From Alphaproteobacteria bacterium (GTDB taxonomy: Bacteria; Pseudomonadota; Alphaproteobacteria; Rickettsiales; UBA998), in assembly GCA_021730835.1 (NCBI GenBank), contig JAKFYP010000189.1:1-6659 (forward strand): DNA of 6,659 bases, written 5' to 3'. Both the position numbers and the translations under genes were made by a program. The notes beneath the pieces were generated by a model. That model was given only the letters and a program-made list of their open reading frames with translations. It was not told the DNA's origin and searched no databases. This document shows positions 5,802-6,659 of the stretch, piece by piece. Position 1 is the first letter of the stretch. The number at the start of each line of letters is the position of its first letter.

Positions 5802-6452
5802 TATGTAGTTTTCCACCGATACCTTTTCAAACCTGTTTTTCATCGGGTCGAAGCATTCCAGCCGCCCGTCATCCAGCGAAAGATACCAGCCGTGCAGCTT
5901 CAGCTTGCCTGTCTCCACCCGCAGGCGTACCCAGGGGAAGGTCATGAGATTTTCGAGTGAGAATAAAATGCTCTCCTTCTCACAATGATGCGCGCCCTCA
6001 TCGGGGCATATCCCATCGCCGTGACGTTTCGCCACCCGGTCTTTCGCCGGTTTAGCCAGACTCATCCATTTGCCGATGAAATCGGTATTCTCGATATTGG
6101 CAGCATCCAGCAAGGCCCGGATTCCGGCGCAGTTGCTATGCCCCATAATCACGATATGCCGCACCTCCAGTATGCAGACCGCGAATTCCAGCGCGGCGCT
6201 GACGCCGTGCAGCCCGTCCTCGTCAACCTGATAGGGCGGCACGAGATTGGCCACATTGCGAATCACGAAAATATCGCCGGGTTGCGCGCTGGTTACGATA
6301 GAAGGATCCACCCGCGAGTCGCTACAGGCAATCACCAGCGTTTTTGGCGACTGGCCTTTGCTCAGTAAATCTTCGTAAAGCGTATCGCTGGAGGCAAAAT
6401 ACTTCCGGTAGTAATGCCGGTAGCCTTCGAGCAGTGCCTTGATTTCAGCCAT
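5784..6452 (-). CDS. Beta-class carbonic anhydrase
   Basis: Zinc enzyme that interconverts carbon dioxide and bicarbonate, supplying bicarbonate for carboxylations and helping pH balance; cytoplasmic, as no signal peptide is seen. From Met at 6452 it has 222 residues, usual for the class. The zinc ligands and catalytic pair are intact: ACSDSRVDP with Cys43, Asp45 and Arg47, and GHSNCAGI with His105 and Cys108. RNVANLVPPY (65-74), GVSAALEFAV (83-92), the ENLMTFPWVR segment (about 167-176) and LHGWYLSLDDGRLECFDP (186-203) are also family-typical and resemble the plant/cyanobacterial-type branch. An ATG 12 codons upstream (6488) is in frame and would give 234 residues; neither start has a clear ribosome binding site. 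I chose the inner one because family homology begins there (MAEIKALLEGYRHY). Its last 18 bases overlap the convergent prepilin gene. It follows a zinc-binding transport protein gene in the same direction. Confidence 0.96.
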   Translation of the reverse strand: MAEIKALLEGYRHYYRKYFASSDTLYEDLLSKGQSPKTLVIACSDSRVDPSIVTSAQPGDIFVIRNVANLVPPYQVDEDGLHGVSAALEFAVCILEVRHIVIMGHSNCAGIRALLDAANIENTDFIGKWMSLAKPAKDRVAKRHGDGICPDEGAHHCEKESILFSLENLMTFPWVRLRVETGKLKLHGWYLSLDDGRLECFDPMKNRFEKVSVENYISGNVG

Positions 6453-6532
6453 GATGACATTGCGGGTAAATGAACATTCGCCGGTCATAGCCTAATCGGA
6501 GCACCGCATCAAACGGTAATAGGCGCTCAGGC

Positions 6533-6659
6533 CTACTGCAAACAGTCACGCAGGCTGTTTCCCATATTTTCCATCAGCGTCATATAGAGATCAGCCCCCG
6601 GCTTCAGCAACAACCCTTCCGGGTCGAGTATACCGGTTTTTGCCGGTGTGCCTTCCGTT
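6533..6659 (-). CDS. Zinc ABC transporter substrate-binding protein (ZnuA-like), C-terminal fragment
   Basis: The last 41 codons and the TAG stop (6533-6535) of a gene entering from the right edge. The peptide includes TGILDPEGLLLKPGAD, then LYMTLMENMGNSLRDCLQ, which follows the usual C-terminus of periplasmic ZnuA-type proteins: a LDP-G sequence, a PG-D-Y segment and a final helix ending in a Cys-Leu pair. In ZnuA that cysteine usually forms a disulfide with one further upstream. Zinc-binding histidines would be outside the window. The stop lies 80 bases before the carbonic anhydrase start, in the same direction, so the two may be linked. A small TAGGC...GCCTA palindrome (6520-6535) covers the stop codon, without a T-run. 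A manganese- or other metal-specific member of the same cluster A-I family cannot be excluded from so short a piece. Confidence 0.72.
   Translation of the reverse strand, partial: TEGTPAKTGILDPEGLLLKPGADLYMTLMENMGNSLRDCLQ

Overview
The window is a compact, fairly GC-rich stretch of bacterial chromosome that looks alphaproteobacterial. The reasons are the order ruvX - plsY - dprA - topA on one strand, protein signatures typical of that class, and frequent GTG starts. I cannot name the genus. No phage, transposon, CRISPR or RNA gene is visible.

Layout. On the minus strand, read from right to left: the last 41 codons of a ZnuA-like zinc-transport binding protein (6533-6659); a beta-class carbonic anhydrase (5784-6452); then, after a plus-strand gene, pgk (3679-4887), ruvX (3209-3682, start overlapping the pgk stop), plsY (2435-3097), dprA (1063-2229) and the first 293 codons of topA (1-880), which runs off the left edge before its catalytic tyrosine. 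The only plus-strand gene is a prepilin-like protein (5037-5801). It is divergent from pgk and convergent with the carbonic anhydrase, overlapping its 3' end by 18 bases.

Function. Nearly everything is housekeeping: glycolysis (Pgk), a Holliday-junction-resolvase-fold nuclease (RuvX), the first step of phospholipid synthesis (PlsY), handling of incoming single-stranded DNA (DprA), and relaxation of negative supercoils (TopA). The zinc-binding protein sits next to a zinc enzyme. The prepilin is the one accessory-looking gene; no pilus or type II secretion assembly gene is near it.

The least explained DNA is in the spacers. The topA-dprA spacer carries two opposed arrays of a degenerate heptanucleotide (RTTRGAR type). 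The spacers before dprA and before plsY each carry perfect inverted repeats and share a GCGYTTGARCGC block, suggesting a dispersed intergenic palindromic element. I found no convincing new biological system; these repeats and the orphan prepilin are the points worth following.
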